From the NCBI RefSeq assembly GCF_017355785.1, contig NZ_JAFEWE010000001.1:744001-808000 (forward strand): a DNA stretch of 64,000 bases, read 5' to 3'. The position numbers and the translations under genes were made by a program. Numbering within the stretch: position 1 is the first letter of the stretch; each line of letters begins with the position of its first letter. Positions 44,639 to 54,297 of this stretch are shown piece after piece. This DNA is from Desertivirga arenae. Its GTDB lineage: Bacteria > Bacteroidota > Bacteroidia > Sphingobacteriales > Sphingobacteriaceae. The notes below the pieces were generated by a model that saw only the letters and a program-made list of their open reading frames with translations, was not told the DNA's origin and ran no database searches.

Positions 44639-45874
44639 ATGAGAGTGGGTATTTTAGGGGGCGGTATATCTGGATTAAGCATTGCCCGATTGCTTAAGGA
44701 AAATTTCAGCGTTGAGATACTGGAAAGTAAATCTGAGGCTGGCGGAATTGCAAGAACACGTTCTGTTGCAGGATATACTTATCATCCTGTAGGAGGCCAT
44801 TGTTTCAATTCCAAGCACCGTTCTGTTATGGAATTTGTCTATGAACATGTATTAAAACAGGAAGAGTGGAATATTATCAAACGAAATGCAGGAATAAAAC
44901 TCCATGGCAAAGACCTTACCTATCCCATTGAATATTCGGTTAAGGAAATAGCCGGATATGATCCTGGCCTTGCCGCTTCAATAATAGCCGATTTCAGTAC
45001 TAAAAAAACGACAAACGACAGTAAAAATCTGGAGGAGTGGTTCAGGCAAAAATTCGGTGATACTTTATCAGAATTGTACTTTTTGCCTTATAACAAAAAG
45101 ATATGGAATATGGAACCTTCCGAAATTAATCCTGATTGGGTTGAGGGAAAGTTACCTATCCCTGATCGGGAATCTTTCTTTAGAAGTTTAGGAAAGGGGG
45201 AGGTAGATGAAATGACCCATCGCTACTTTCTCTATCCGAAAACTAATAACCAAAATACATTTATTGATAAGCTCGCCGAGAAGCTGCCAATCGTTTATAA
45301 TTACCAGGTATTGTCAATTGAATACGATAAAAACACCAATAAATGGCAGGTAAACGGTGAAAAAGCTTATGATCTGCTGGTAAGTACTTTACCTCTGAAC
45401 TTATTACCGTCGTTAATTAGTAACACACCCGAAGTAATAATTGATACTGCAAAGAAGTTGAAATACAATAAGGTGACGACTATGCTTTGGACTTCTGAAA
45501 AGACTGAGAGGACCTGGACTTATATTCCTGATCAGCATTCTATCATACACCGTTACATTCATATTGGTAATTATTTCAGCCCCAGGCAAAATATTACCAT
45601 TACAGAATCAATTGGGACAAGAACTTATGAAGAGATGCGCATTGCCGGAGGACAGGATCCCTTTCTGATAAAACCACTGGATTTCCATGTTTCTAATCAC
45701 GCTTATGTTGTGTTTGATAAAGAATATAAAGAAGCTACAAAACGGCTAAAGGATTATTTCTCCCGGCTTGGCATTCACCTTCTTGGGAGATTTGGGGAAT
45801 GGGATTACTTCAACATGGATGAATGTATAAACAGAAGTATGAACCTGGCCATGAAATTAAAGAAGGGATTTTAG
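44639..45874 (+). CDS. FAD-dependent amine-oxidase/UGM-like oxidoreductase
   Basis: A 411-residue flavoprotein. The dinucleotide-binding start is VGILGGGISGLSIARLL followed by VEILESKSEAGGIARTR. A UDP-galactopyranose-mutase/protoporphyrinogen-oxidase-like body follows (PVGGHCFNSKH, LYFLPYNKKIWNMEPSEI) and a C-terminal flavin block GRFGEWDYFNMDECI. Genes of this type are common in polysaccharide clusters, where they may convert sugars. It is the first of a plus-strand set: flippase 2 bases later, then an overlapping orphan. A mutase role is possible but not proven; it could be another sugar oxidoreductase. Confidence 0.8.
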   Translation: MRVGILGGGISGLSIARLLKENFSVEILESKSEAGGIARTRSVAGYTYHPVGGHCFNSKHRSVMEFVYEHVLKQEEWNIIKRNAGIKLHGKDLTYPIEYSVKEIAGYDPGLAASIIADFSTKKTTNDSKNLEEWFRQKFGDTLSELYFLPYNKKIWNMEPSEINPDWVEGKLPIPDRESFFRSLGKGEVDEMTHRYFLYPKTNNQNTFIDKLAEKLPIVYNYQVLSIEYDKNTNKWQVNGEKAYDLLVSTLPLNLLPSLISNTPEVIIDTAKKLKYNKVTTMLWTSEKTERTWTYIPDQHSIIHRYIHIGNYFSPRQNITITESIGTRTYEEMRIAGGQDPFLIKPLDFHVSNHAYVVFDKEYKEATKRLKDYFSRLGIHLLGRFGEWDYFNMDECINRSMNLAMKLKKGF

Positions 45875-45876
45875 AA

Positions 45877-47307
45877 ATGAGTATACGGAAAAGCATGCTT
45901 AGTAACTTTATTCTGACCGTATCCAACATTGTATTTCCACTGATCACTTTTCCCTATACCACCCGTTTACTTTCCAGCAATGGCCTTGGTCAAGTATTCT
46001 ACGTAGAGGCCTTTACAAAATATTTCATCCTCTTTTCCTGTCTTGGTATACCTGCATATGGAGTCCGGGAGATCGCTAAAAACAGGAATAATCCTGGGCA
46101 ATACTCCAAAATAGTTCTTGAACTAATAATGATCCAGGCAGGTCTCGCTCTTATTTTTTCCCTTGTGTTCCTTTCGCTTCCCCTCTGGGTTCCGAGCCTC
46201 GTGGGACTGTCAAATCTTGTTAAAATATCTTGCCTAACAATAATATCCACTTCATTTCTTATGGAATGGTTTTACCAGGGGTTTGAGCAATACACCTACA
46301 TTACCACGAGAACGGTAATTCTAAAAAGCATTAGTGTATTATCAATCCTTTTTTTGGTTAAATCTCAGAATGATTATATTATCTATTACTCTATTCCGGT
46401 TGCTATAAGTGTTTTAAACGCCCTGATAAACTTATATAGGTACTTAAAAAATTATCATCAAAAAGTCTCAGGGCGTCTAAGCCCTTTAAGGCACCTCAAA
46501 CCCTTAATAGTTCTTTTCTCAATAAACGTTGCTGTAAGTGTCTATACATTGCTGGATACTATTATTCTAGGTCTTCTAACTAGTCCGGTGAATATAAGCC
46601 TTTATAATGTGCCTTTAAGATTAGTGAGGATCGTGTGGTCTGTGACGGCAAGTCTGGGAGTAGTTTTCATCCCTCGTATTGCTGATTTACATAAAAAAGG
46701 AGATCAAGCCGAGATTACGAAGATTATAACCCAGAACTTTAGCATTGTTTTATTATTTACTGCTCCCTTTGCCTTTTTCTGTCTTCTTTTTCCATCTGAA
46801 ATCCTCAGCTTTATTTCAGGGAACAAGTATGAACATGCTTCTACCTGCCTCAGGATACTTGGGCCTATCCCTCTTATTATTGGACTTTGTAACGTAATGG
46901 GAACCCAGTATCTTATACCCTCTGGCCAGGAAAAACAAATTCTGAAAGCCACAGTACTCGGCCTCATTACCAGTCTTGCATTAAATTTTCTCCTTATTCC
47001 TTTGATAAAGCATAATGGAGCGGCCATTGCCTCTGTGTCTGCAGAGATGGTGGTAGTTTGTTATATATTTCTGGCGGCCAGAAAACTAATACCACTCCGG
47101 ATTGACTACAATTTGATCGGTCTCCTTCTATCAGCATTAACCCTTACTTTTATTTCATCCGTCTTACTAAAAACCGTTTGCAAAGGCTCTTTGCTTCTTT
47201 TTCTTTCAGCGCTCACATTTATTATCAGCATTTTTACCTTGCAGATCAGCATATTTAATAATAGATTTTTAACTAAGCTAATCCAGAACTCTAAGCGAGA
47301 TGAATAG
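45877..47307 (+). CDS. Wzx-type polysaccharide flippase
   Basis: A 476-residue membrane protein with about 12-14 hydrophobic helices, of the MATE/MVF-related polysaccharide synthase group. The start is typical (IRKSMLSNFILTVSNIVFP, then PYTTRLLSSNGLGQV), and later GLCNVMGTQYLIPSGQEKQ matches the family. It should flip lipid-linked glycan repeat units across the inner membrane. I chose the ATG at 45877, 2 bases after the previous stop; an upstream in-frame start at 45823 would overlap that gene. The 3' end overlaps the next gene by 8 bases. Confidence 0.9.
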   Translation: MSIRKSMLSNFILTVSNIVFPLITFPYTTRLLSSNGLGQVFYVEAFTKYFILFSCLGIPAYGVREIAKNRNNPGQYSKIVLELIMIQAGLALIFSLVFLSLPLWVPSLVGLSNLVKISCLTIISTSFLMEWFYQGFEQYTYITTRTVILKSISVLSILFLVKSQNDYIIYYSIPVAISVLNALINLYRYLKNYHQKVSGRLSPLRHLKPLIVLFSINVAVSVYTLLDTIILGLLTSPVNISLYNVPLRLVRIVWSVTASLGVVFIPRIADLHKKGDQAEITKIITQNFSIVLLFTAPFAFFCLLFPSEILSFISGNKYEHASTCLRILGPIPLIIGLCNVMGTQYLIPSGQEKQILKATVLGLITSLALNFLLIPLIKHNGAAIASVSAEMVVVCYIFLAARKLIPLRIDYNLIGLLLSALTLTFISSVLLKTVCKGSLLLFLSALTFIISIFTLQISIFNNRFLTKLIQNSKRDE

Positions 47308-48256
47308 TGTTGCCTTATTAATAATTTTCAACCATAACTACGAGGCAAACCTTGATAGGCTTCTAAAACTTTATAGATCACGCTTTAGGCATATTTGGTT
47401 TATTATGCCTTTTTATAAAGGGGATAGAGAGGATGTAATTGCGGTTTATGAGAACTCCTTTTATTTTCAAGGTTTCATAGCTACTGCTTTGCAAGCTATA
47501 AAAGGTCGTAATTTTGAGCATTATTTTTTTATCAGCGATGATCTATATCTAAATCCTGAAATCAACGAAAACAATTATAAAGAGTATTTTAAGGTTGACA
47601 AAAACACTTCTTTTATACCAGGAATTTTCTCATTAAACGACTCTGCCGAATCACGGCCCTTCCGGCCTCATGGGCCCTGGTGGCCTCACCTTCGCAGTGC
47701 AATAAATTTTAAAATTGATCAACCAGGAATTGAAACAGACGGGTTACTTCCTTCTTACGACAAAGCAGTAGAACTTTTGAACAAACACGGGTTCAACTTC
47801 TCCCCCTTCCTGCCAAGAAGAATGTTTTTTGGAAAAAATATATTCAAAGTAATCAGAAATAAAAGAGATGTATCTTTAAATATCGAACGATTGAAATTAC
47901 TTTCTGAAAATTCTAAATACATTTTAACAGGGGCGAAACTAAAATATCCTTTAGTTGGCTCCTATTCTGATATTTTTATAATACCGGCTAATATTTCGGA
48001 GACTTTTGCTTTATACTGTGGAATTTTCGCGGCATTACATCTCTTTGTAGAAATCGCTATTCCAACTGCACTAGCCTTATCTGCTATTAATATTATTACA
48101 GAAGGAGAGATTGGGCTTCAGGGTGAAACTTATTGGAGGAATGAAGGAATCAGGGAATGTGAGATAAAGTACAGAAAATCGTTAAACTATTTGAACAGAA
48201 ATTTCCCAAGCGGTAAGCTTTACGTACACCCTATCAAACTATCCAAATGGACTTGA
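47300..48256 (+). CDS. unknown protein of the surface-glycan cluster, possibly a glycosyltransferase
   Basis: A 318-residue protein without a signal peptide. The N-terminus looks like a nucleotide-sugar-binding fold (SVALLIIFNHNYEANLDRLL, HIWFIMPFYKGDRED) and FEHYFFISDDLYLNPE carries an acidic DD pair where many GT-A enzymes have a DxD metal site. Other motifs are SRPFRPHGPWWPHL and FLPRRMFFGKNIF. I do not recognise the family. It overlaps the flippase stop by 8 bases, so it is translated with that gene. A transferase role in the same pathway is a guess based on these features and context. Confidence 0.7.
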   Translation: MNSVALLIIFNHNYEANLDRLLKLYRSRFRHIWFIMPFYKGDREDVIAVYENSFYFQGFIATALQAIKGRNFEHYFFISDDLYLNPEINENNYKEYFKVDKNTSFIPGIFSLNDSAESRPFRPHGPWWPHLRSAINFKIDQPGIETDGLLPSYDKAVELLNKHGFNFSPFLPRRMFFGKNIFKVIRNKRDVSLNIERLKLLSENSKYILTGAKLKYPLVGSYSDIFIIPANISETFALYCGIFAALHLFVEIAIPTALALSAINIITEGEIGLQGETYWRNEGIRECEIKYRKSLNYLNRNFPSGKLYVHPIKLSKWT

Positions 48257-48281
48257 ATATTATAGAATTTCAATTAACCTC

Positions 48282-48300
48282 TTTACGTATTTTACGTAAA
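48282..48300. promoter_or_regulatory. inverted repeat upstream of the sortase gene
   Basis: TTTACGT and ACGTAAA form a perfect 7-base inverted repeat around ATTTT, 63 bases before the porU2 start. It could be an operator or a weak hairpin after the upstream gene. No regulator is known. Confidence 0.35.
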
Positions 48301-48363
48301 AGTTCTTGTCATCTTCCTAATGTTGCCAATAGTAGCGAGGAAGCTATTTATTAAATTCGATCG

Positions 48364-51300
48364 ATGAGATTCAAGTTACTTTTACTATTCCTGCTATTTT
48401 CCCTAAAGCTCATTGCACAGCAGCCTTATGGCAATGAGTGGATCAAAAAGAATCAGTCGTATTTAAAAATTCGTGTTTCAGAAAATGGTATTTATAAGCT
48501 TACTTACTCACAACTTCAAACTGCAAACTTTTTAGGAACTAATCCCGACCCGAGGAACTTCAAAATATTCTTTCAGGGGAAAGAAATCCCTCTTATTGTT
48601 TCTGGGCAGTCTGACGGAAGTTTTGACAATGGTGACTATATCTTATTTTTTGGCAAACGCAACGATGGAAAGTTGGATGAGGTGCTTTACGAAAATGCAT
48701 CTTTCCAGCCTAACCCGGAGGTAAGTCTTTTTACTGATGAGACGAACTACTATTTAACGATTGCGAATGAAGCAGGAAAGCGTTATCAAACCCCGGTAGT
48801 AGATGGTGCATCAACAAGTCCCGAGCCATTTATCATTTATACTTCTTCCCTCAATCTTATAGATCAGTACCAGCCTGGTGAATACCTATTGGATGTAATG
48901 TCTCTGTCCGAGTACATCAACGGAGAAGGCTACATGGGACCGGTTTTTGGAAAAGGCGAAGGTCAAACCAAAGCTCTCGCAACGCCTAACCGGATTACAA
49001 CAAATGGGTTCAATAGCTATGTAGAATTTTACATCGCAGGTAGATCCAATGCGCTTTCAACTTCAGCATCAAATCATCATTTAAGGGTTTCCATCGGATC
49101 TAAAACTATAAAGGACACCCTTTTTAATGGCTATTCCACGATCCGGACAAAACTGCAGATAGATCACTCTGATATCAACGATATCACCTCGCTTACTTTT
49201 AGTTCAATTAATGATCTGAATGCCACCACTGATTATCAAGCACTTTCGTATGCCCGCATCACTTATCCCAGATCTCTCAATGCAGCTGGGTTGTCCTCTC
49301 TTTCATTCAAATTAAGTGCAAGCTCAGCAACAAATCTCCTGAGGTTTACAAACAGTGACTGGACTGAACCTTTAATTTTAGACACGACAAATGCAAGGGC
49401 GTATGCCGGCACAAACAGTAACGGTCACACCGACTTTATTATTAGTAATCCGGGAACAAACACTTTGTTTGTTACAACTACTTCCGCAGCAAAAACAGCT
49501 TTAGTGGAAAAGGTATATTTCAATTTAATTGATGGAAACAGCTTTAATGCAGATCTAATAATTGTTACGCACAGGTCTCTCTCAAATGCAGCCGAAGAAT
49601 ATTCAAGATATAAGACCTCTAAAGGAAATAAGCCGGTGATTGTATTCACCGATGAAATCTATGACCAATTCTACTATGGTCTTCACCATCCTCAGGCTAT
49701 CAGAAATTATTTAAGATATATTCTCAGTTCGGCAAAAATAAAGCCTCAGTATTTACTGCTGCTAGGCAAAGGATATGAAACACCTCGATCTCTTCTTGCC
49801 CAAGACCTCGTTCCTACCATGGGTTACCCAGCCTCAGACATGGCGTTCTCCTCTCAAATTCTCGATAATACTTTAGCCCCGGCATTAGCAACTGGCAGGA
49901 TTCCAGCTAAAACAAACGAGGAAGTAATTGATTACCTGAATAAGCTTAAAGCGTATGACGTCTTACCAGACTCTTTATACAGAAAGAATTTTATCCATGT
50001 AACAGGAGGACGTGATATTAATGAAAATAGTCTTTTTACCAGTTATTTGAATGACCTTGCCAACCTGGCCCGTAGGGAATTCCTTGGTAGCCACATAATT
50101 AATTACAACAAACAGGTTACGGATGCAGTTACCGATAATTTGTCTGATAAAATTGTAAAGAGTATTAGCAATGGAGCTGGATTTCTATCCTTCCTTGGCC
50201 ATGGAAGCACCGGCGCAACAGAGGTTTCATTGGGTACTCCCTCCTATTACAGTCAGGATCGGCTTTTATTCTTTCTGATTAATGGCTGCAGTACGGGAAA
50301 CGCCTTTACTTCTGGTTCACTTGGAGAATCATATATCCTGCAGAAAAATCGAGGAGCAATTGGATGGATTGGTACAAGCAGCGAAGGTGTAGCGAGCTAC
50401 CTCTACTCCTTCAGCAAAAAATTCTATGATCATTCTTTCAAAACCCACTACGGAGCTTCGGTAGCAATGAATTTACTCTATACTACCCGCGACTATCAGA
50501 ATCCCGACAAAAATTTGCAACAAGCACATACCAGGCAATATATCTACCTGGGTGATCCAACTGTAACGTTTTACACTCCATCAAAGCCAGATTTCGAGAT
50601 TAAACAAGGCGACGTATTCTTTAGTGATAAAAATATTACCGCAAACAGTAAAGAGCTGAGGCTTAACATAGTGATTAGAAATCCTGGAAAGGCGATTAAT
50701 TCTAATATTTCAGTTTCTGTAAAAAGAATCTTAGATGATAAAAGGGTCATCAATTACCCTGTTCAAACCTATTCATCTGTTTATAACACAGATACCTTGA
50801 CATACCTTCTAAATAATGATATTGTTAATGCCAGTGGAAATAATGTTTTGGTAGTAAGTTTAGATCCGGGCAACACCATTGATGAATTAAACGAGAGCAA
50901 TAATACCTATACTTATAATTACTTCCTTCCATCAATGGGAATAACCCTTGTTTCTCCTGCAGCTTATAGTATTGTTGGATCTTCACCTACAACTTTAGTA
51001 GCAGAACAAAACAATCCATACGTAAAATCTTCTGAATACCTTTTTGAAATTGATACCGTTAATACGTTTACCAGTGCCTGGAAGAAAACTTCTGATATAA
51101 TCAGTTCGGGACTTTTGGCAAGATGGCAGCCGGGTATAATCTGGGAAGCTGGAAAAGTATACTATTGGAGAGCAAAAATTAATGTAGACGAGCAGAAAGG
51201 TGGGCACTGGCAGCAGAGCTCATTTACTTATATTCCCGCTAGCCGGGAGGGCTGGAACCAGGGGCATTATCAGCAATTCGAGAATATTACTTTTAGCGAA

Positions 51301-53244
51301 AGGCTTACTTTCTCTGACGACAAAAAGGCTTTTAAGTTTACAAACACCACTTATCCTGTTTTAGTAAGAACTCGAGGAGACCTGGCTCCAACATCCACAG
51401 AAAGAGCAATACGACTAGGTATCTCTGCGGGAAAATTTTCATTTAATACTTCCGAATTTCAGGGCTTAACTATAATCGCCCTGGACCCGATGAAACAAAA
51501 TTCTCCTCTAAATTATCCCAGTCCTCTTAACTATAAGAATGATGGTGTTAACGGTACAGGTCAATTTTACTTTAATACAAGTCTTTCCTCAGGACAAGAT
51601 TCGCTTATTCGCTATATCAACAATATCCCTCAGGGGTATTTTGTTATTGGCATGAGTGGAATAAATTTCGATCCTAAGACACTTCCTTCAACTGTAAAAT
51701 CGGCACTCGGAACCTTAGGACTAACAGCTTTTAACTCTGTTGGTTTAGGAGAGCCTTATGCATTTTCAGGTATAAAGAGCAAAGGTACTGCGACTGAATT
51801 TATTGCAGATTACAGTCTTGGAACACCGGCGAGGGAACAGGCAATAACGGTCAATTTTAACCTTCCATATCCTTTTAACTCAGGCTTTTTCAATTCCGAG
51901 AAAATAGGTCCTTCACAGGAATGGAATCAGGCTGACTTTAACTTTAAGGTAGACAAGGGAGATGTTGTTAACTATAGTATTACTGGAATCAGGGAAGATG
52001 GTTCTGAGGCAACTTTATATCAGGGTACAGTAAGCGGAGGCCTTGGATCTGTCGATTTAAAAGATGTACAAGCATCAGTTTACCCATTCATTACGCTTAA
52101 GGCCAATGTGGAGGATAATACTTTTTATACACCCGCTCAATTAAATTCATGGAAAGTTCTTTATAAATCATTTCCGGACATATCCATCAATACAGACATT
52201 GCTGATGAGTTTTACAATAAAGAAATTTCGAGAGGCGATACATTGAAGCTAAAACTAGGTTTGAGCAATTTAGGCGATAGTAAGAGTGATTCAATAGTTG
52301 CTAGCTATAAAATTATAAAGCCTGATAATACAGAGATTAAAGGAAACATTACAACTCTTGCCTCTTTAGATGCTAAAGCGAATACTACTCTTTCATTTTC
52401 ATATCCAACCACAGCCCTGGCAGACTCTAACATTCTCCAAATTTCAGTGGTTCCAAAGAATTCGAAAGATCCTCTTACCTTTAATAATCAGGTCAATTAT
52501 TTCTTTTATGTTCAGCCCGACAAAAAGGGACCTCTGGTAGATGTATTATTTGACGGGCAACGAATCGTCAATGGAGAAACTGTCTCCCCAAAGCCCCAGA
52601 TTTCAATTTTATTAAGGGACGAAAACAAGTTCCTACTCCTTAACGACACAACCTCTGTAGAGCTTTATTTAAAAAATAATGCCGTTGGTGACCTAAAAAG
52701 AGTAGCATTTAGCTCAAACAAAATAACTCTTCAAAGTCCCGGAACAACTGACAATAACAAAGCGACCTTCCTATTCGTGCCAGACCAACTTATTGATGGG
52801 CAATACACTTTAAATGTTAGAAGCAAGGATAAGTCAGGAAACTTTAGCAGTACTAACAATTACGAGGTATCCTTTGAAGTGATCAATGAAGCATCTATCA
52901 CCCATTTTCTACCTTACCCAAACCCATTTACAACTTCTATGCAATTTGTATTTAAAATAACCGGGCAACAAGTACCAGATAAGATTAAAGTGCAAATAAT
53001 GACCGCAACGGGAAAAATCGTTAGGGAAGTTTTAAAGGAAGAACTTGGGGATCTGAGAATAGGTAATAATATTTCGAACTTTAGATGGGATGGTACAGAT
53101 CAGTTTGGTGACCGGTTGGCAAATGGAGTATACTTTTACAGGGTTTATGTTGAAAATAATGATAAATCAGGAATAAAGCATAGAACTACTGCCGCGGATG
53201 GTATGTTCAAGCAGAACTTTGGAAAGATCTATTTAATGAGGTAA
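48364..53244 (+). CDS. porU2: PorU2-type T9SS sortase (peptidase C25-like)
   Basis: A 1626-residue exported protein with a signal peptide (LLLLFLLFSLKLIAQQ). Residues about 398-735 form a gingipain-like C25 domain with catalytic His613 in FLGHGST and Cys642 in NGCSTGNAF. CARDB-like beta domains follow (about 745-855 and 1275-1370), and the end has an FlgD-like Ig domain (YPNPFTTSMQFVF, WDGTDQFGDRLANGVYFYR) that closes KIYLMR. PorU cleaves the T9SS sorting tail and attaches cargo to surface glycolipid; this longer form resembles what is called PorU2. Single gene, between glycan genes. Confidence 0.86.
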   Translation: MRFKLLLLFLLFSLKLIAQQPYGNEWIKKNQSYLKIRVSENGIYKLTYSQLQTANFLGTNPDPRNFKIFFQGKEIPLIVSGQSDGSFDNGDYILFFGKRNDGKLDEVLYENASFQPNPEVSLFTDETNYYLTIANEAGKRYQTPVVDGASTSPEPFIIYTSSLNLIDQYQPGEYLLDVMSLSEYINGEGYMGPVFGKGEGQTKALATPNRITTNGFNSYVEFYIAGRSNALSTSASNHHLRVSIGSKTIKDTLFNGYSTIRTKLQIDHSDINDITSLTFSSINDLNATTDYQALSYARITYPRSLNAAGLSSLSFKLSASSATNLLRFTNSDWTEPLILDTTNARAYAGTNSNGHTDFIISNPGTNTLFVTTTSAAKTALVEKVYFNLIDGNSFNADLIIVTHRSLSNAAEEYSRYKTSKGNKPVIVFTDEIYDQFYYGLHHPQAIRNYLRYILSSAKIKPQYLLLLGKGYETPRSLLAQDLVPTMGYPASDMAFSSQILDNTLAPALATGRIPAKTNEEVIDYLNKLKAYDVLPDSLYRKNFIHVTGGRDINENSLFTSYLNDLANLARREFLGSHIINYNKQVTDAVTDNLSDKIVKSISNGAGFLSFLGHGSTGATEVSLGTPSYYSQDRLLFFLINGCSTGNAFTSGSLGESYILQKNRGAIGWIGTSSEGVASYLYSFSKKFYDHSFKTHYGASVAMNLLYTTRDYQNPDKNLQQAHTRQYIYLGDPTVTFYTPSKPDFEIKQGDVFFSDKNITANSKELRLNIVIRNPGKAINSNISVSVKRILDDKRVINYPVQTYSSVYNTDTLTYLLNNDIVNASGNNVLVVSLDPGNTIDELNESNNTYTYNYFLPSMGITLVSPAAYSIVGSSPTTLVAEQNNPYVKSSEYLFEIDTVNTFTSAWKKTSDIISSGLLARWQPGIIWEAGKVYYWRAKINVDEQKGGHWQQSSFTYIPASREGWNQGHYQQFENITFSERLTFSDDKKAFKFTNTTYPVLVRTRGDLAPTSTERAIRLGISAGKFSFNTSEFQGLTIIALDPMKQNSPLNYPSPLNYKNDGVNGTGQFYFNTSLSSGQDSLIRYINNIPQGYFVIGMSGINFDPKTLPSTVKSALGTLGLTAFNSVGLGEPYAFSGIKSKGTATEFIADYSLGTPAREQAITVNFNLPYPFNSGFFNSEKIGPSQEWNQADFNFKVDKGDVVNYSITGIREDGSEATLYQGTVSGGLGSVDLKDVQASVYPFITLKANVEDNTFYTPAQLNSWKVLYKSFPDISINTDIADEFYNKEISRGDTLKLKLGLSNLGDSKSDSIVASYKIIKPDNTEIKGNITTLASLDAKANTTLSFSYPTTALADSNILQISVVPKNSKDPLTFNNQVNYFFYVQPDKKGPLVDVLFDGQRIVNGETVSPKPQISILLRDENKFLLLNDTTSVELYLKNNAVGDLKRVAFSSNKITLQSPGTTDNNKATFLFVPDQLIDGQYTLNVRSKDKSGNFSSTNNYEVSFEVINEASITHFLPYPNPFTTSMQFVFKITGQQVPDKIKVQIMTATGKIVREVLKEELGDLRIGNNISNFRWDGTDQFGDRLANGVYFYRVYVENNDKSGIKHRTTAADGMFKQNFGKIYLMR

Positions 53245-53264
53245 CGTTTTATTATATAAACAGC

Positions 53265-54293
53265 TTATTTATGCCTAGTTCTGTTCATGCCGAGAATAGC
53301 ACGAATTATACAACGGAGATATTCATCTTTAAGAATTGCAGCAGCAAACCTTTTGCCTTGCTCCATAGCTATTCTTTGCAGATGCCGGTCGAATACGCTT
53401 AACTTCAAACCTGCGGTTCCGAAGGTTAGGTCTGCTATGGGAGAATTTTGATATAAAACCCTTTGAAGAAAAGTTACCGGAATACCCCTGTCTGAAAACG
53501 GAAAAGCAAACAAATTATAATCTAGATTCAGCCATCGCTTAACTGTATCGAGACTTTCTTCAAATTGCCGAAGTTGTTCTGCGCCTGATAGTTCTGCAAA
53601 AGGAGGATGGTCTATACTATGAGCCCCAAAATGGAAGCCTTGTTTTTCTAATGATCTTATCTCGTCCCAATCAAGATAAGGTTGATTGATATTCAAATAT
53701 TTCTCAAAATCAACTCCAAGCAAGGCTGCTATCTCATCCAATTTGTATTGATCGGAATACCTTATTTTTTTAAGAGAGAGAAAATCTTTACCAAATGGTA
53801 TCTGTTGCTCAGAGAACCAGTCATAGACTAAGACGGGTATACCGCCCTGTTCCTTCAGATTGTTTAATCGTTCAATAAGAAGGCTTACCTTATGTCGGTA
53901 AAACATTGCTTCGTTTCCAATAAAAGCCGGATTTAAAAAGCAAATTGCAGGCACCCCTTTTTTCTGTAAAATAGGTGCTATAATTTCCTTGAACTCCTTC
54001 AGGCCATCATCAAACGTAAGCAGAAAGTTATTACCCTTAAGGTTTCGCAATTCATAATTAAACTGTCGAAGCTCCTCCACTCCAATAGGCTTATAATACT
54101 TCAACAGAAAATCCAGGTCCTTTTCAAATTCAATCACCTTTTTCACTTTATATAAGTGTTTGATATGAATCAGTTCCACGTCAGAAATTGTATGGTAAAA
54201 AGGAAGAATAGCTCTCCGCCTTGAGAGATTAATTAGACCTCCAAGTGGTAAGACTTGACTTAAAGGAAAAATCACATCTAAAAGCCTTCTCAT
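53265..54293 (-). CDS. polysaccharide deacetylase (CE4/NodB-type)
   Basis: A 342-residue enzyme with the NodB metal motifs: LLTFDDGLKE (Asp95-Asp96) and HFGAHSIDHPPF (His225, His229), the usual zinc-binding pair. An N-terminal extension (about 85 residues) precedes the barrel. It lies 4 bases after the GT4 gene and is the last of a four-gene operon (GNAT, GNAT, GT4, deacetylase). It probably removes N-acetyl groups from an HexNAc-containing surface or export glycan. No signal peptide is evident, so it may act in the cytoplasm or at the membrane. Confidence 0.86.
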   Translation of the reverse strand: MRRLLDVIFPLSQVLPLGGLINLSRRRAILPFYHTISDVELIHIKHLYKVKKVIEFEKDLDFLLKYYKPIGVEELRQFNYELRNLKGNNFLLTFDDGLKEFKEIIAPILQKKGVPAICFLNPAFIGNEAMFYRHKVSLLIERLNNLKEQGGIPVLVYDWFSEQQIPFGKDFLSLKKIRYSDQYKLDEIAALLGVDFEKYLNINQPYLDWDEIRSLEKQGFHFGAHSIDHPPFAELSGAEQLRQFEESLDTVKRWLNLDYNLFAFPFSDRGIPVTFLQRVLYQNSPIADLTFGTAGLKLSVFDRHLQRIAMEQGKRFAAAILKDEYLRCIIRAILGMNRTRHK

Positions 54294-54297
54294 CTAT

